From positions 358,540 through 422,539 of the forward strand of contig NZ_AGQV01000002.1 of NCBI RefSeq assembly GCF_000234355.1: 64,000 bases of DNA, given 5' to 3'. The notes under the pieces were generated by a model. The model was not told the DNA's origin, did not search any database, and saw only the letters and a list, made by a program, of their open reading frames with translations. This DNA comes from Gluconobacter morbifer G707 (GTDB lineage: Bacteria; Pseudomonadota; Alphaproteobacteria; Acetobacterales; Acetobacteraceae). Position numbers and translations under genes: made by a program. Below, one piece after another: positions 10,332 through 19,247 of this stretch (position 1 is the stretch's first letter; each line of letters opens with the position of its first letter).

Positions 10332-10733
10332 GCCAGACGGCTGGACGGTCGCTGCATTCGGGATGAGGATTCCGGATGTGGAGGAAAGTCCGGGCTCCAT
10401 GGAAAAACGGTACCGGCTAACAGCCGGCGGGGGCGACCCCAGGGACAGTGCCACAGAAAACAGACCGCCCGCCGGGCTGTTTCCGCGCGAAACATGCCGC
10501 GGGCAAGGGCGAAACGGTGCGGTAAGAGCGCACCGCGGCTCCGGCAACGAAGCCGGTCACGGTAAACCCTACCGGGAGCAAGACCGAATAGGAACGGCAT
10601 GCCATCTCTGGTGGCAGGAGTTTTTCACTCTGTCGTTCGGGTTGGTCGCGTGAGGCATGCAGCAATGCATGTCCCAGAGGAATGATCGTCCCGCTTCTGA
10701 AGCGGACAGAACCCGGCTTACACGCCGTCTGGC
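10332..10733 (+). ncRNA. rnpB: RNase P RNA (M1-type catalytic RNA)
   Basis: The ends GCCAGACGG (10332-10340) and CCGTCTGGC (10725-10733) form the closing P1 helix. The universally conserved GAGGAAAGTCCGGGCTCC lies near 10380 and ACAGAACCCGGCTTA near 10707, the two halves of the P4 region. The length of about 400 nucleotides fits bacterial type A RNase P RNA, which matures the 5' ends of tRNAs. Exact ends are judged from P1 pairing. It is divergent from the esterase, with 73 bases between them, and TTGACC at 10297-10302 may be its -35 element. Confidence 0.95.
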
Positions 10734-10784
10734 TTTTCCAAACGACAGAATGCTTTCAGTAATTCCACACAGTGGAAGTGTGTA

Positions 10785-10799
10785 GAACATAAAGAGAAC
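10785..10799. promoter_or_regulatory. LexA-like direct repeat (GAAC-N7-GAAC)
   Basis: GAAC at 10785-10788 and 10796-10799 are separated by seven bases. Read on the minus strand this is GTTC-N7-GTTC, the alphaproteobacterial SOS box. It lies between rnpB and mraZ, 227 bases before mraZ and upstream of a terminator, with no good promoter beside it. A chance match is plausible in a window this size. Confidence 0.35.
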
Positions 10800-10888
10800 A
10801 AATAACGACAAATACAGATTGCCCCGTGCCATTACCCTCGGGAAATCCTAATAAACCGCAAAAAAATCCGTCACAATTCGCTTTTAAA

Positions 10889-10915
10889 AAAACTCGCAGT
10901 TTTCTGCGGTTTTTT
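10889..10915 (+). terminator. Intrinsic terminator downstream of rnpB, before the mraZ promoter
   Basis: CGCAG (10895-10899), loop TTTT, CTGCG (10904-10908), then G and six T residues, preceded by an A tract that extends the stem. It probably ends the rnpB transcript with its long 3' trailer and insulates the division cluster. Confidence 0.7.
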
Positions 10916-10927
10916 GCAGATATGTGT

Positions 10928-10959
10928 TTGACGTCCCATGAAATCCCATGGTATCCCAA
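10928..10959 (+). promoter_or_regulatory. mraZ promoter with predicted MraZ operator (three TGGGA boxes)
   Basis: TCCCA occurs at 10934, 10944 and 10954, so the minus strand carries three TGGGA boxes with a 10-base period. This is the repeat arrangement known for MraZ binding in E. coli (TGGGN separated by five bases). A TTGACG at 10928-10933 with a weak TATCCC about 18 bases on suggests the operator covers the promoter spacer and -10, consistent with self-repression. The mraZ start is 67 bases downstream. Confidence 0.7.
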
Positions 10960-11025
10960 GGAAGAACAGATGAAATAACCATTCAACGAACCAGCGGTTC
11001 CTGAAGCAAAGGAGGCACATCATCC

Positions 11026-11490
11026 ATGAGCATGTTCCTCGGTACGCATCAGAACCGCTTCGATGCCAAGGGACGTGTTTCCATTCCGGCTTCTTTCCGT
11101 TCTGCCCTGAAGTCACAGGCCCAGCCCGGCGAGCCCCTCGTCATTTTCCGTCCATCCCATCTGCATCCCTGCATCGAAGGCTGGCCAGCCAGCGCCTTCT
11201 CCTCGCTGGCGCAACCTCTCGACGAATACGATCCGTTCTCGGATGACCACGAAGATCTGGCGACCAGCCTGTATGCTGATGCCTACCCGCTCGATAGTGA
11301 CAAGGAAGGCCGGATCATCCTGCCGGACGTCCTGAAAACCCATGCCGATCTGAGTGATGACGTTTCCTTCATGGGCCTGGGACGCATCTTCCAGATCTGG
11401 AACCCGCAGACCGCAGCCGAACGTCGTGAACAGGCCCGCGCCCGCGCCCGGACACTGACATCCCGCCGCCGCCCGGCAGGTGACGTATGA
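11026..11490 (+). CDS. mraZ: Transcriptional regulator MraZ
   Basis: MraZ is a ring-forming DNA-binding protein of the AbrB-like fold that represses the division and cell-wall cluster it heads. The 154-residue protein contains the two expected half-domains, with [12 protein letters not shown] near residue 20 and [12 protein letters not shown] near residue 90 carrying the DxxxR-type signature. A strong AAAGGAGG ribosome binding site precedes the ATG. The three upstream TGGGA boxes give a direct target for autoregulation. It overlaps rsmH by four bases (ATGA). Confidence 0.96.
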   Translation: MSMFLGTHQNRFDAKGRVSIPASFRSALKSQAQPGEPLVIFRPSHLHPCIEGWPASAFSSLAQPLDEYDPFSDDHEDLATSLYADAYPLDSDKEGRIILPDVLKTHADLSDDVSFMGLGRIFQIWNPQTAAERREQARARARTLTSRRRPAGDV

Positions 11491-12458
11491 ACGCCATCAC
11501 GCTGGTCCATGCGGGGCACGTTCCCGTCATGCTGAAGGAAGTCCTGACAGCCCTCGCCCCCCGTCCGGGAGGCCGCTATCTGGACGGAACGTTTGGCGGC
11601 GGCGGATATGCCCGCGCCATCCTCAACAGCGCAGACTGCGTCCTTCACGCCATCGACCGTGACTCCGCGGCCATTGCCCGGGGACAGGAAATGGCTGCGC
11701 AGGCTGATGGCCGTCTCGTCCTGCATCAAGGCACCTTTGGTGACATGACCAGCCTCGTGGGTGATGCAGCGCCTTTTGACGGGATCGTCCTTGATCTTGG
11801 TGTTTCCTCATTCCAGATCGATCAGGCCGAACGGGGATTCTCGTTCCGTCACGACGGTCCTCTGGACATGCGTATGGGCGGGGATGGCCCGTCAGCAGCG
11901 GATCTGGTCAATACGACCTCCGAAACGGAACTGGCGGACATCCTCTACCGCTACGGCGAGGAAAAACTGTCCCGCCGCATTGCCCGGGCCATTGTCGCGG
12001 CCCGTGCGGAAGAACCGTTCACGACAACAGGCCGTCTGGCGCATGTCATCCGCTCCTGCGTTCCCCGCGACCGCTCGGGCATTGACGGTGCAACACGCAG
12101 CTTCCAGGGGCTGCGCATCGCCGTGAATGACGAACTGGGAGAGCTGGAACGTGCCCTTGAGGCCGCGCCACGCCTTCTGGCGCCCGGCGGGGTTTTCGTT
12201 GTCGTGACCTTCCATTCGCTGGAAGACCGGCTGGTGAAGCGGGCCATGGCCACGCTTGCCGGTCGGACCGCCAATCCTTCCCGTTATGAGCCTGCGCCTG
12301 CCCGTCAGGAACCGCCAGCGTTCTCTCTCCTGTACTCCCGCCCTCTTTCCGCTACGGAAGAAGAAGAGCGGGGCAACCCCCGTGCCCGCAGCGCCCGCCT
12401 GCGCGCACTGGTCCGTAATCCCGTCTCTCAGCCGCCCGCTTCAGGAATGCCCGCATGA
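11487..12458 (+). CDS. rsmH: 16S rRNA (cytosine1402-N4)-methyltransferase
   Basis: RsmH (MraW) uses S-adenosylmethionine to methylate N4 of C1402 in the 30S decoding centre. The 323-residue protein shows the SAM-binding motif [11 protein letters not shown] (33-43), [26 protein letters not shown] and a C-terminal [11 protein letters not shown] block, all family-typical. The position between mraZ and ftsL is the standard division-cluster order. Start and stop overlap both neighbours by four bases, so it is almost certainly translated from the common mRNA. Confidence 0.97.
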   Translation: MNAITLVHAGHVPVMLKEVLTALAPRPGGRYLDGTFGGGGYARAILNSADCVLHAIDRDSAAIARGQEMAAQADGRLVLHQGTFGDMTSLVGDAAPFDGIVLDLGVSSFQIDQAERGFSFRHDGPLDMRMGGDGPSAADLVNTTSETELADILYRYGEEKLSRRIARAIVAARAEEPFTTTGRLAHVIRSCVPRDRSGIDGATRSFQGLRIAVNDELGELERALEAAPRLLAPGGVFVVVTFHSLEDRLVKRAMATLAGRTANPSRYEPAPARQEPPAFSLLYSRPLSATEEEERGNPRARSARLRALVRNPVSQPPASGMPA

Positions 12459-13270
12459 TCCGGCCCTTCACCATCGCCTGCGCTGTTCTCACCGCAGGTT
12501 CCGGTCTGTTTCTCTATACCAAGAAACATGAAACGACCGTGCTTGATCAGAAGATCACGAAAATCGTACAGGACACGCAGCGCATTCGTGGCCAGACCGC
12601 CATGTTACGGACGGAATGGGCGCTTCTTAACCAGCCGGACCGCCTGAACACGCTGGCAACACGCTTCCTGCCCGATCTGCACCCCATGGAACCGGACCAG
12701 TTCATCCGCATGGCGACGCTTGAAGCACGTCTGCCAGCGCCGGGATCGAAAGCCGCTCCGGCAGATCCGCGGGAAAGCCTGCATGAAGTCGTGAACCGGG
12801 CCGCCGCGGAAGCACACCAGCCCCTTCCAGCTCCCGCTCCTCACGTCGCTCCGGCGCCGTCGCGGCCGGTTGTGGTGGCGTCCGCGACGCTGCCCCCTGC
12901 ACTTCCACGTCCGGTGGCGGCCAGATCCGCTCCACAGCATGCAGCCCGTCTCCATGCCGACCGCATGGCGCAGCATGATGCGGACACGCGTCTGGCAGCC
13001 GAGACCGCGCGTCCCTATTCTTCTTATGGCCGCACGCATACCGATGGAACACCGACCGTCCATATGGTGAGCTATCGCGAAAACCGTCTTGCCCCGATGA
13101 TGGTTGCCGCCTGGCACCCGCAGTCCATTGCCCACAAAGTCCGTCCGGCCACGGCTACCGTCTCGTCGGCCCATCTGACGGAAGATCGTGTCCGACCTTC
13201 CCACAGGCCGATGTCTGCACTGGCCAGCGCAGACGATGCATTGCCCGCGCCCGTCCCATTGGCTAACTGA
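12455..13270 (+). CDS. ftsL: Cell division protein FtsL-like, with long Pro/Ala-rich C-terminus
   Basis: Position between rsmH and ftsI and architecture support FtsL: a very short cytoplasmic tail, one membrane span (about residues 4-21) and a periplasmic helix likely to form a coiled coil (about 28-75). FtsL links FtsQ/FtsB to FtsI-FtsW activation at the septum. At 271 residues it is roughly twice the usual 90-130; residues 95-271 are rich in Pro, Ala, His and Arg and look disordered. Primary sequence conservation of FtsL is weak, so the call leans on context. It is followed by an 82-base gap before ftsI. Confidence 0.8.
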   Translation: MIRPFTIACAVLTAGSGLFLYTKKHETTVLDQKITKIVQDTQRIRGQTAMLRTEWALLNQPDRLNTLATRFLPDLHPMEPDQFIRMATLEARLPAPGSKAAPADPRESLHEVVNRAAAEAHQPLPAPAPHVAPAPSRPVVVASATLPPALPRPVAARSAPQHAARLHADRMAQHDADTRLAAETARPYSSYGRTHTDGTPTVHMVSYRENRLAPMMVAAWHPQSIAHKVRPATATVSSAHLTEDRVRPSHRPMSALASADDALPAPVPLAN

Positions 13271-13352
13271 ACCTTTCTTTCGTTAACCGCTCGTTCAGTA
13301 TTTTTCCGGATATCTTCGGGCGAGCACCTTTGACAGGACGCAACCCCGCACG

Positions 13353-15326
13353 ATGGCTCAGGACGTGCCTCCTTCTTCAGGTCCGCGACCCCGGATGCAG
13401 CCGGAGCCCAGGAAGGGCCGTCTGTTTTCATCCTTCAGGGCTTCGCGGCGCCTGAACTTGGACCAGATGCATGGCCGCCTTCTGGGCGTTGGCATGGGCT
13501 TTCTGGCAATTTACGGAGCCGTGGCGCTGAAAGCGACACTGGCGACCGTCCTGATGCCAATGGAGCCGGAAAAGCGGCAGATCGCCCCACAGGTTCCTGA
13601 AATTCCAAAAAGCGATCCGCGCGGCGAAATGGCCGGGGATTTCGTTCTGCCAACCGTCAAACGCGCCACAATCACGGACCGCAATGGACAGACGCTGGCG
13701 CTCTCCCTTCCGGTCGCACAGGTCTATGCCAACCCCATGGAGCTGATCGACCCGCAGGATGCGGCCAAAAAGCTCCGGACCGTTCTTCCCAGTCTAGATG
13801 AAGACAAGACCATCCAGCGGCTCTCCCTGAAGAAACAGTTCGTCTATATTGCCCGCGATATTTCTCCCGTGCAGGAAATCGCGATCAACAATCTCGGTAT
13901 CCCGGGCATCTATTTTGAATCCGGCGAACGGCGGCATTATCCCCTTGGCCGGACAGCGGCCCAGATCATGGGCAGCGTGGATATTGACGATCATGGCATC
14001 GCAGGCGTCGAACGCTACTTCGACAAACGCCTGAACGGAGACCGGACACCCTTGCGCCTGTCTCTGGATGTGCGTGTCCAGACTGTTGCCCATGACGAGC
14101 TTCAGGCCGCCAAGGACGAATTCTCGGCTATCGGCGCGGCTGCCATCGTCATGGATGTGCGGACGGGAGAAATCCTCGCCATGGTCAGCCTGCCGGATTT
14201 CGACGCCAACGATTTTGGGCATGCACCGAATGACGCCCGGTTCAACAGGGCCGTCACGGGCATGTATGAGCCGGGTTCAACCTTCAAACTCCAGACAGCG
14301 GCGATGGGGCTGCAATACGGCATCATCCATCTGTGGGACCGGTTCTCCACCATTCCCATTCACGTCGGACGCTTCATGATCCGGGACATGAAAACGGATC
14401 ATTTCGCCCCCTGGCTTTCGCTGCCCGGCGTGCTGGCCTATTCGTCCAACCCGGCGGCGGCCCATATCGCGCTGGATGTGGGCGCACAGCGCCAGCAGGA
14501 CTGGCTGCGGAACATGGGCTTCTTCAACCGCGTCCCGGTCGAACTTCCCGAAGCCGGACGGCCGCTTGTTCCATCTCCCCGGAACTGGGGACTGTCCACC
14601 GTCATGACGGTCGGGTTCGGACATGGTGTGGCCGAACCACCGCTGGCCATCGTGCGCGGAACCGCGGCGACGGTGAATGGCGGCATCCTGCTCAAACCAA
14701 CCCTCGTGGCCCTGGAACAGCAGGACGAGCAGCAGCCGGACACGGACAAGGCGAAAGTCCGGCCCGTCGCCTATCATCCTGAGGCCCCGGAAGACGGGGA
14801 CGACCCGGACGCCATCGGCGCGCAGACGCCGGTGGGAACACGCATTCTCTCCGAACAGACCTCTGCCCTGCTGCGCAAGCTCCTGCGTCTGGACGTCACG
14901 ATGGGAAGCGGCAAGACCGCCGAAGTGCCCGGCTATTATGTTGGCGGCAAAACCGGCACGGCTGAAAAGATCGGCGCGCATGGCGGGTATCTGAAACACG
15001 TCAACGTCTCGGCCTTCACCAGCGTATTCCCAATGAACAACCCGCATTATGCGGTTTACGTCATGCTCGACAGCCCGCAGGGAACAGCCGCCACCCATGG
15101 CTGGACCACTGCCGCCTGGAATGCTGCTCCCACGGTAAAGAAGATCATTTCCCGCGTCGGCCCCCTGCTGAACCAGTTCCCCGACTTTACGAACAAAGAA
15201 GCCATCGACGCTTCGCTCGCCATTCCCATGAACCCGCCGGTTCCCGCAGGATACCGTGCCCTTGGCCCCGGGAACGATCCGGGCGATCCGCACAACCAGG
15301 CCCATCATTCGAAGTCCCAGCACTGA
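13353..15326 (+). CDS. ftsI: Penicillin-binding protein 3, septal D,D-transpeptidase
   Basis: FtsI cross-links septal peptidoglycan with FtsW as partner. The 657-residue protein has a membrane anchor near residues 42-66, a pedestal domain, and the transpeptidase motifs STFK (309-312, catalytic Ser309), SSN near residue 365 and KTGT (in VGGKTGTAEK, about 534). A basic Pro-rich N-terminus of about 40 residues lies in the cytoplasm. It is the only division-cluster gene from mraZ to mraY preceded by a sizeable gap (82 bases). A TTGACA at 13330 lies too close to the start to be its promoter. Confidence 0.97.
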   Translation: MAQDVPPSSGPRPRMQPEPRKGRLFSSFRASRRLNLDQMHGRLLGVGMGFLAIYGAVALKATLATVLMPMEPEKRQIAPQVPEIPKSDPRGEMAGDFVLPTVKRATITDRNGQTLALSLPVAQVYANPMELIDPQDAAKKLRTVLPSLDEDKTIQRLSLKKQFVYIARDISPVQEIAINNLGIPGIYFESGERRHYPLGRTAAQIMGSVDIDDHGIAGVERYFDKRLNGDRTPLRLSLDVRVQTVAHDELQAAKDEFSAIGAAAIVMDVRTGEILAMVSLPDFDANDFGHAPNDARFNRAVTGMYEPGSTFKLQTAAMGLQYGIIHLWDRFSTIPIHVGRFMIRDMKTDHFAPWLSLPGVLAYSSNPAAAHIALDVGAQRQQDWLRNMGFFNRVPVELPEAGRPLVPSPRNWGLSTVMTVGFGHGVAEPPLAIVRGTAATVNGGILLKPTLVALEQQDEQQPDTDKAKVRPVAYHPEAPEDGDDPDAIGAQTPVGTRILSEQTSALLRKLLRLDVTMGSGKTAEVPGYYVGGKTGTAEKIGAHGGYLKHVNVSAFTSVFPMNNPHYAVYVMLDSPQGTAATHGWTTAAWNAAPTVKKIISRVGPLLNQFPDFTNKEAIDASLAIPMNPPVPAGYRALGPGNDPGDPHNQAHHSKSQH

Positions 15327-15334
15327 ACTTGTCT

Positions 15335-16786
15335 ATGCATCTTTCCAAACTTTTCCTACAGTGTGGCTCCAGTGTTTCCGTGTCGCCGGACCCTGAGATT
15401 TCTGCCGTCACGGCTGACAGCCGACAGGTTCGTCCGGGCACACTGTTCTTTGCCCTGCGCGGAACACGGCAGAACGGAGCGGCTTTCATCCCGCAGGCTG
15501 TTGCAAACGGAGCCGTGGCCATCGTGGCGGACCATCCGGCGGAAGCCTCCGTCCCGGTCATCCTGCGCCCCGATGCCAGCCATGTCCTTGCCAGAATGGC
15601 CAGTCTCCTTGCCGGGCCGGCACCCGCTTTCCTGGCGGCCGTGACCGGGACGAACGGCAAGAGCAGCACAGTGGAATTCCTGCGGCAGCTCTGGCTGCTT
15701 CAGGGATACAGGGCGGCCAGCCTTGGAACGCTCGGTCTGATATCGGATACGGATGTCCTGCCTCCTCCGAGCCTTACGACCCCTGACCCCGTCTCCCTGG
15801 CCAACACCCTGGCGGCTCTGGCGACGGCAGGCGTAGACCATGTCGCGCTGGAAGCATCATCCCACGGTCTTGAACAGCATCGTCTTGATGGTCTTCGCCT
15901 GAAAGCGGCCGGATTTTCCAACCTGACACGCGACCATCTGGATTATCACGGCACGATCGAAGCCTACCGCACCGCCAAGCTCAGGCTTTTCGATGATCTC
16001 CTGCCGGCAGAGGGCATCGCGGCCGTCAATGCGGACATGGATCCCGATACCCTGAACGCCCTGCAGGCCGCCGCCGCCCAGCGTGGCATGACCCTGAGAA
16101 CCGTCGGACGAACCGGCACCACGCTGCGCCTTCTGGACGCAACGCCCACGCCGTCCGGACAAATTCTGCGCATTGCCCTTCGGGGCACGGAACTGCCGCC
16201 GGTCAGCCTTTCCCTCCCTGGCCTGTTTCAGGCGGACAACGCCCTTCTGGCGGCGGCCATGTGCTGGGAAAACGAGGATGATGCCATGGCGGTTCTCGAA
16301 TGCCTGCCGAAGCTGACGGGAGTACGCGGCCGGTGCGAACGGGCAGCCGAACTCAGCAATGGCGCAGCAGCCTATGTCGATTTTGCCCACACACCGGACG
16401 CTCTGGAGCGTGTGCTCGGCAGCCTGCGTCCGCATACGGCGGGACGGCTGGTGGTGGTGTTCGGTGCCGGAGGCGACCGTGACCGGGGCAAACGTCCCCT
16501 GATGGGTGAAATCGCTGCCCGCATGGCCGATCTCGCCATCGTCACCGATGACAATCCCCGCACCGAAAATCCGGCCGAAATCCGCTCGGAAATTCATGCC
16601 GCCTGCCCCGATGCCCTGGAAATAGCGGATCGTCGCTCCGCCATCGCGGCCGGCCTGAATGCACTGGGTCAGGGTGATATTCTGGTCGTCGCCGGGAAAG
16701 GCCATGAACAGGGGCAGATCGTCGGCACAACCATCCTTCCCTTCGATGACCGGACTGTGGTCCGTGAACTGGCAGGTGTCGCATGA
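15335..16786 (+). CDS. murE: UDP-MurNAc-L-Ala-D-Glu:meso-diaminopimelate ligase
   Basis: MurE adds the third stem-peptide residue in the cytoplasm. The protein (483 residues from ATG 15335) has the ATP loop GTNGKSS (105-111) and the DNPR motif (in VTDDNPRTENP) that is diagnostic for meso-diaminopimelate rather than lysine addition. A TTG two codons upstream (15329) is an alternative start placed three bases after ftsI; I prefer the ATG but cannot decide between them. The stop overlaps murF by four bases. Confidence 0.97.
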   Translation: MHLSKLFLQCGSSVSVSPDPEISAVTADSRQVRPGTLFFALRGTRQNGAAFIPQAVANGAVAIVADHPAEASVPVILRPDASHVLARMASLLAGPAPAFLAAVTGTNGKSSTVEFLRQLWLLQGYRAASLGTLGLISDTDVLPPPSLTTPDPVSLANTLAALATAGVDHVALEASSHGLEQHRLDGLRLKAAGFSNLTRDHLDYHGTIEAYRTAKLRLFDDLLPAEGIAAVNADMDPDTLNALQAAAAQRGMTLRTVGRTGTTLRLLDATPTPSGQILRIALRGTELPPVSLSLPGLFQADNALLAAAMCWENEDDAMAVLECLPKLTGVRGRCERAAELSNGAAAYVDFAHTPDALERVLGSLRPHTAGRLVVVFGAGGDRDRGKRPLMGEIAARMADLAIVTDDNPRTENPAEIRSEIHAACPDALEIADRRSAIAAGLNALGQGDILVVAGKGHEQGQIVGTTILPFDDRTVVRELAGVA

Positions 16787-18156
16787 CCGCTCTCTGGACC
16801 ACAGCGGATCTCCGGCACGCTACGAATGGACGTCTTGATGCCGATGTGACAGTCACGGGGTTGTCCATCGATACCCGGACGCTTCAGCCCGGCGACCTGT
16901 TCATCGCTCTTGCCGGCGAGAACAGCGATGGTCATGCGCATGTCCGGCAGGCCCTTGAAAAGGGCGCATCCTGCGTGATGGTTCATACGCCGCAGGAACC
17001 TCATGACCCGCGCCTTCTCGTCGTTTCTGACACGATGAAAGGCCTTGTCGATCTGGGACAGTATGCCCGCAACCGGTTCCGGGGAAAGGTGGTGGCCATC
17101 ACCGGCAGCGTCGGCAAGACCACGACCAAGGACATGCTGCGCGTGGCCCTCTCCGCCATCGAACCAACCCATGCCGCCGTGGCCTCGTACAACAATCACT
17201 GGGGCGTTCCCCTGACGCTCGCGCGCCTCCCGCAGGACGCCGCGTTCTGCATCAGCGAAATCGGCATGAACCACAGCGGGGAAATCGCCCCGCTGGCCGC
17301 CCAGGTGCGTCCGGATGTCGCCATCATCACGACAATCGGCACCGCCCATCTGGGACACATGGGAAGTGTCGAAGCCATTGCGGAAGAAAAGGCAACTCTG
17401 CTTAACGCACTTGCCCCCGACGGAACGGCCATCGTGCCGGATGACGCCACCGGAGACGCATTTTTCACGGCGGCCCTGCCGGAACACGCCCGCCTGTGGC
17501 GCGCCGGTTTTTCCCATGACGCCACACTGCGCATTACTGACGCCCGTTACGAAGCGGAAGGCAGTCATTTCACGCTGCACACCCCGACCGCTACGCAGGA
17601 TGTCCATCTCATCGCACCAGGGCGGCATCTCGTCCGCAATGCCGCACTGGCCCTGGGAGCTGTCACGGCCCTGAACCAGCCGCTGAACGCCGCTGTGGCA
17701 GCTCTCGCCACCTTCATTCCGGGGGCAGGACGCGGCCAGATCCGGACCATTCTGGATAATGTCCGCCTGCTCGATGAAAGCTACAACGCATCGACGACCA
17801 GTGTTCGCGCCTCTCTGGAGACGCTGGCCCTTCTTCCCGCCCAGCGGCGCGTAGCGGCACTGGGGGACATCCGGGAGTTGGGTGCTTTCGCCGATGCGGA
17901 GCATCGCGGTCTCGCGGATGCCGTCTGTGCCGCAGGAGCTGTCACCTTCTGTTGCGGGCCGCACATGCGCGCCCTTCATGACGCCCTGCCTCCCGCCCTT
18001 CAGGGTGGCTATGCGCCAGACGCCCGTTCACTCGCCCCCCTTCTCTGCGACGCCCTTCGTCCCGGTGACCTCCTGCTTGTCAAAGGCAGTTTCGGCAGCC
18101 GGATGCGTGATGTCATCGCGGCTCTCGATAACGCTTCCAACCCGGTCTCCGCCTGA
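16783..18156 (+). CDS. murF: UDP-MurNAc-tripeptide:D-alanyl-D-alanine ligase
   Basis: MurF completes the pentapeptide by adding D-Ala-D-Ala made by Ddl, which is encoded further down the same cluster. The 457-residue protein has a MurE/F N-terminal domain, the P-loop GSVGKTTT (108-115), the conserved [10 protein letters not shown] and [11 protein letters not shown] motifs, and a C-terminal domain with DESYNAS and GDIRELG. It overlaps murE by four bases and its TGA shares one base with the mraY ATG (TGATG), a typical coupled arrangement. Confidence 0.97.
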   Translation: MTALWTTADLRHATNGRLDADVTVTGLSIDTRTLQPGDLFIALAGENSDGHAHVRQALEKGASCVMVHTPQEPHDPRLLVVSDTMKGLVDLGQYARNRFRGKVVAITGSVGKTTTKDMLRVALSAIEPTHAAVASYNNHWGVPLTLARLPQDAAFCISEIGMNHSGEIAPLAAQVRPDVAIITTIGTAHLGHMGSVEAIAEEKATLLNALAPDGTAIVPDDATGDAFFTAALPEHARLWRAGFSHDATLRITDARYEAEGSHFTLHTPTATQDVHLIAPGRHLVRNAALALGAVTALNQPLNAAVAALATFIPGAGRGQIRTILDNVRLLDESYNASTTSVRASLETLALLPAQRRVAALGDIRELGAFADAEHRGLADAVCAAGAVTFCCGPHMRALHDALPPALQGGYAPDARSLAPLLCDALRPGDLLLVKGSFGSRMRDVIAALDNASNPVSA

Positions 18157-19247
18157 TGCTGTTCAACCTCGTCGCCAGTCATGCCTCATCACATGGCGGG
18201 TTCTTCAACCTGTTCCATTATCTGACATTCCGTTCGGGATGTGCCTGCCTGACGGCGCTGGTCATTTCACTGGTTCTGGGCAATCCGTTCATCGCGCAGC
18301 TCAAGCGCATCCAGCGGGAAGGACAGCCCATCCGCACACTGGGTCCGGAGCGGCATATTCTTGAGAAGGCCGGCACGCCGACGATGGGAGGCGTGCTGAT
18401 CCTCATCGCCCTGTTCTCGGCCACCCTGCTGTGGGCAGACCTGACCAACGGGTTCGTCTGGGCCGTCATGCTGACAACGGCCGTTTTCGGAGCCGTCGGT
18501 TTCGCGGATGACTACCGCAAGCTGGCACGGCGGAACACGGACGGCATCTCCAAACGGACACGTCTGGGCTGCGAATTCCTGACCTCGATCGTGGCCGGGA
18601 TCTGGCTTCAGCATCTCACGCCGCCAGAACTGCGCAATGCCGTCGCCTTCCCATTCGTGAAGGATATTCTCCTGCCGCTGGGGTATGCATTCCCGATTTT
18701 CGCGATGATCACCATCACCGGCTTCGGCAATGCGGTCAATTTCACGGACGGACTGGACGGACTGGCAATCGTGCCGGTCGTGATCGCCGCGTTCGTCTTC
18801 GCGCTGATTTCCTATCTGGTCGGCAATCATGTCTTTGCAGATTATCTCCAGCTTCATCCCGTTCCCGGCACCGGAGAGCTTGCAGTCTTCTGTGCGGCGC
18901 TGATCGGTGCCGGGCTGGGATTTCTGTGGTTCAACGCACCGCCCGCCTCCGTCTTCATGGGAGACACGGGCTCCCTGTCACTTGGTGGCGCACTGGGCAC
19001 CATTGCCGTGGCCACGAAGCATGAACTGGTTCTGTGCATCGTCGGCGGACTGTTCGTGGCCGAGACACTTTCGGTCATCATTCAGGTCTTCTGGTTCAAG
19101 CGGACAGGACGCCGCGTCTTCCTGATGGCGCCCCTGCATCATCATTTCGAGAAAAAAGGCTGGCAGGAACCCAAAATCGTCATCCGCTTCTGGATTGTCT
19201 CCATCGTGCTGGCCCTGTGCGGTCTGGCCACCCTCAAACTGCGATGA
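18156..19247 (+). CDS. mraY: Phospho-MurNAc-pentapeptide transferase (lipid I synthase)
   Basis: MraY moves phospho-MurNAc-pentapeptide to undecaprenyl phosphate, the first membrane step of peptidoglycan synthesis. The 363-residue protein has about ten membrane segments with the family motifs [37 protein letters not shown] and [12 protein letters not shown]. The aspartates in DDY and FTDGLDG bind Mg2+ and substrate in the family. Its start shares one base with the murF stop and its stop overlaps murD by four bases. Confidence 0.98.
   Translation: MLFNLVASHASSHGGFFNLFHYLTFRSGCACLTALVISLVLGNPFIAQLKRIQREGQPIRTLGPERHILEKAGTPTMGGVLILIALFSATLLWADLTNGFVWAVMLTTAVFGAVGFADDYRKLARRNTDGISKRTRLGCEFLTSIVAGIWLQHLTPPELRNAVAFPFVKDILLPLGYAFPIFAMITITGFGNAVNFTDGLDGLAIVPVVIAAFVFALISYLVGNHVFADYLQLHPVPGTGELAVFCAALIGAGLGFLWFNAPPASVFMGDTGSLSLGGALGTIAVATKHELVLCIVGGLFVAETLSVIIQVFWFKRTGRRVFLMAPLHHHFEKKGWQEPKIVIRFWIVSIVLALCGLATLKLR

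Noticed and set aside
10259..10600. N-terminal 114-codon extension of the esterase frame
   Set aside because: It is antisense to rnpB and has no resemblance to HSL-family sequence; the homologous part starts at the ATG at 10258.
10569..10832. Minus-strand frame of 87 codons with a hydrophobic start
   Set aside because: Most of it is antisense to the 3' half of rnpB, it lacks a ribosome binding site, and the hydrophobic stretch arises from an AT-rich spacer.
13282..13296. GTTA-N7-GTTC between ftsL and ftsI as a second LexA box
   Set aside because: It has one mismatch to the consensus. Such near-matches are expected many times by chance in 64 kb, and no promoter is visible beside it.
16669..17979. 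436-codon minus-strand frame over murE/murF
   Set aside because: It is antisense to two well-marked Mur ligases and shows no protein family features.
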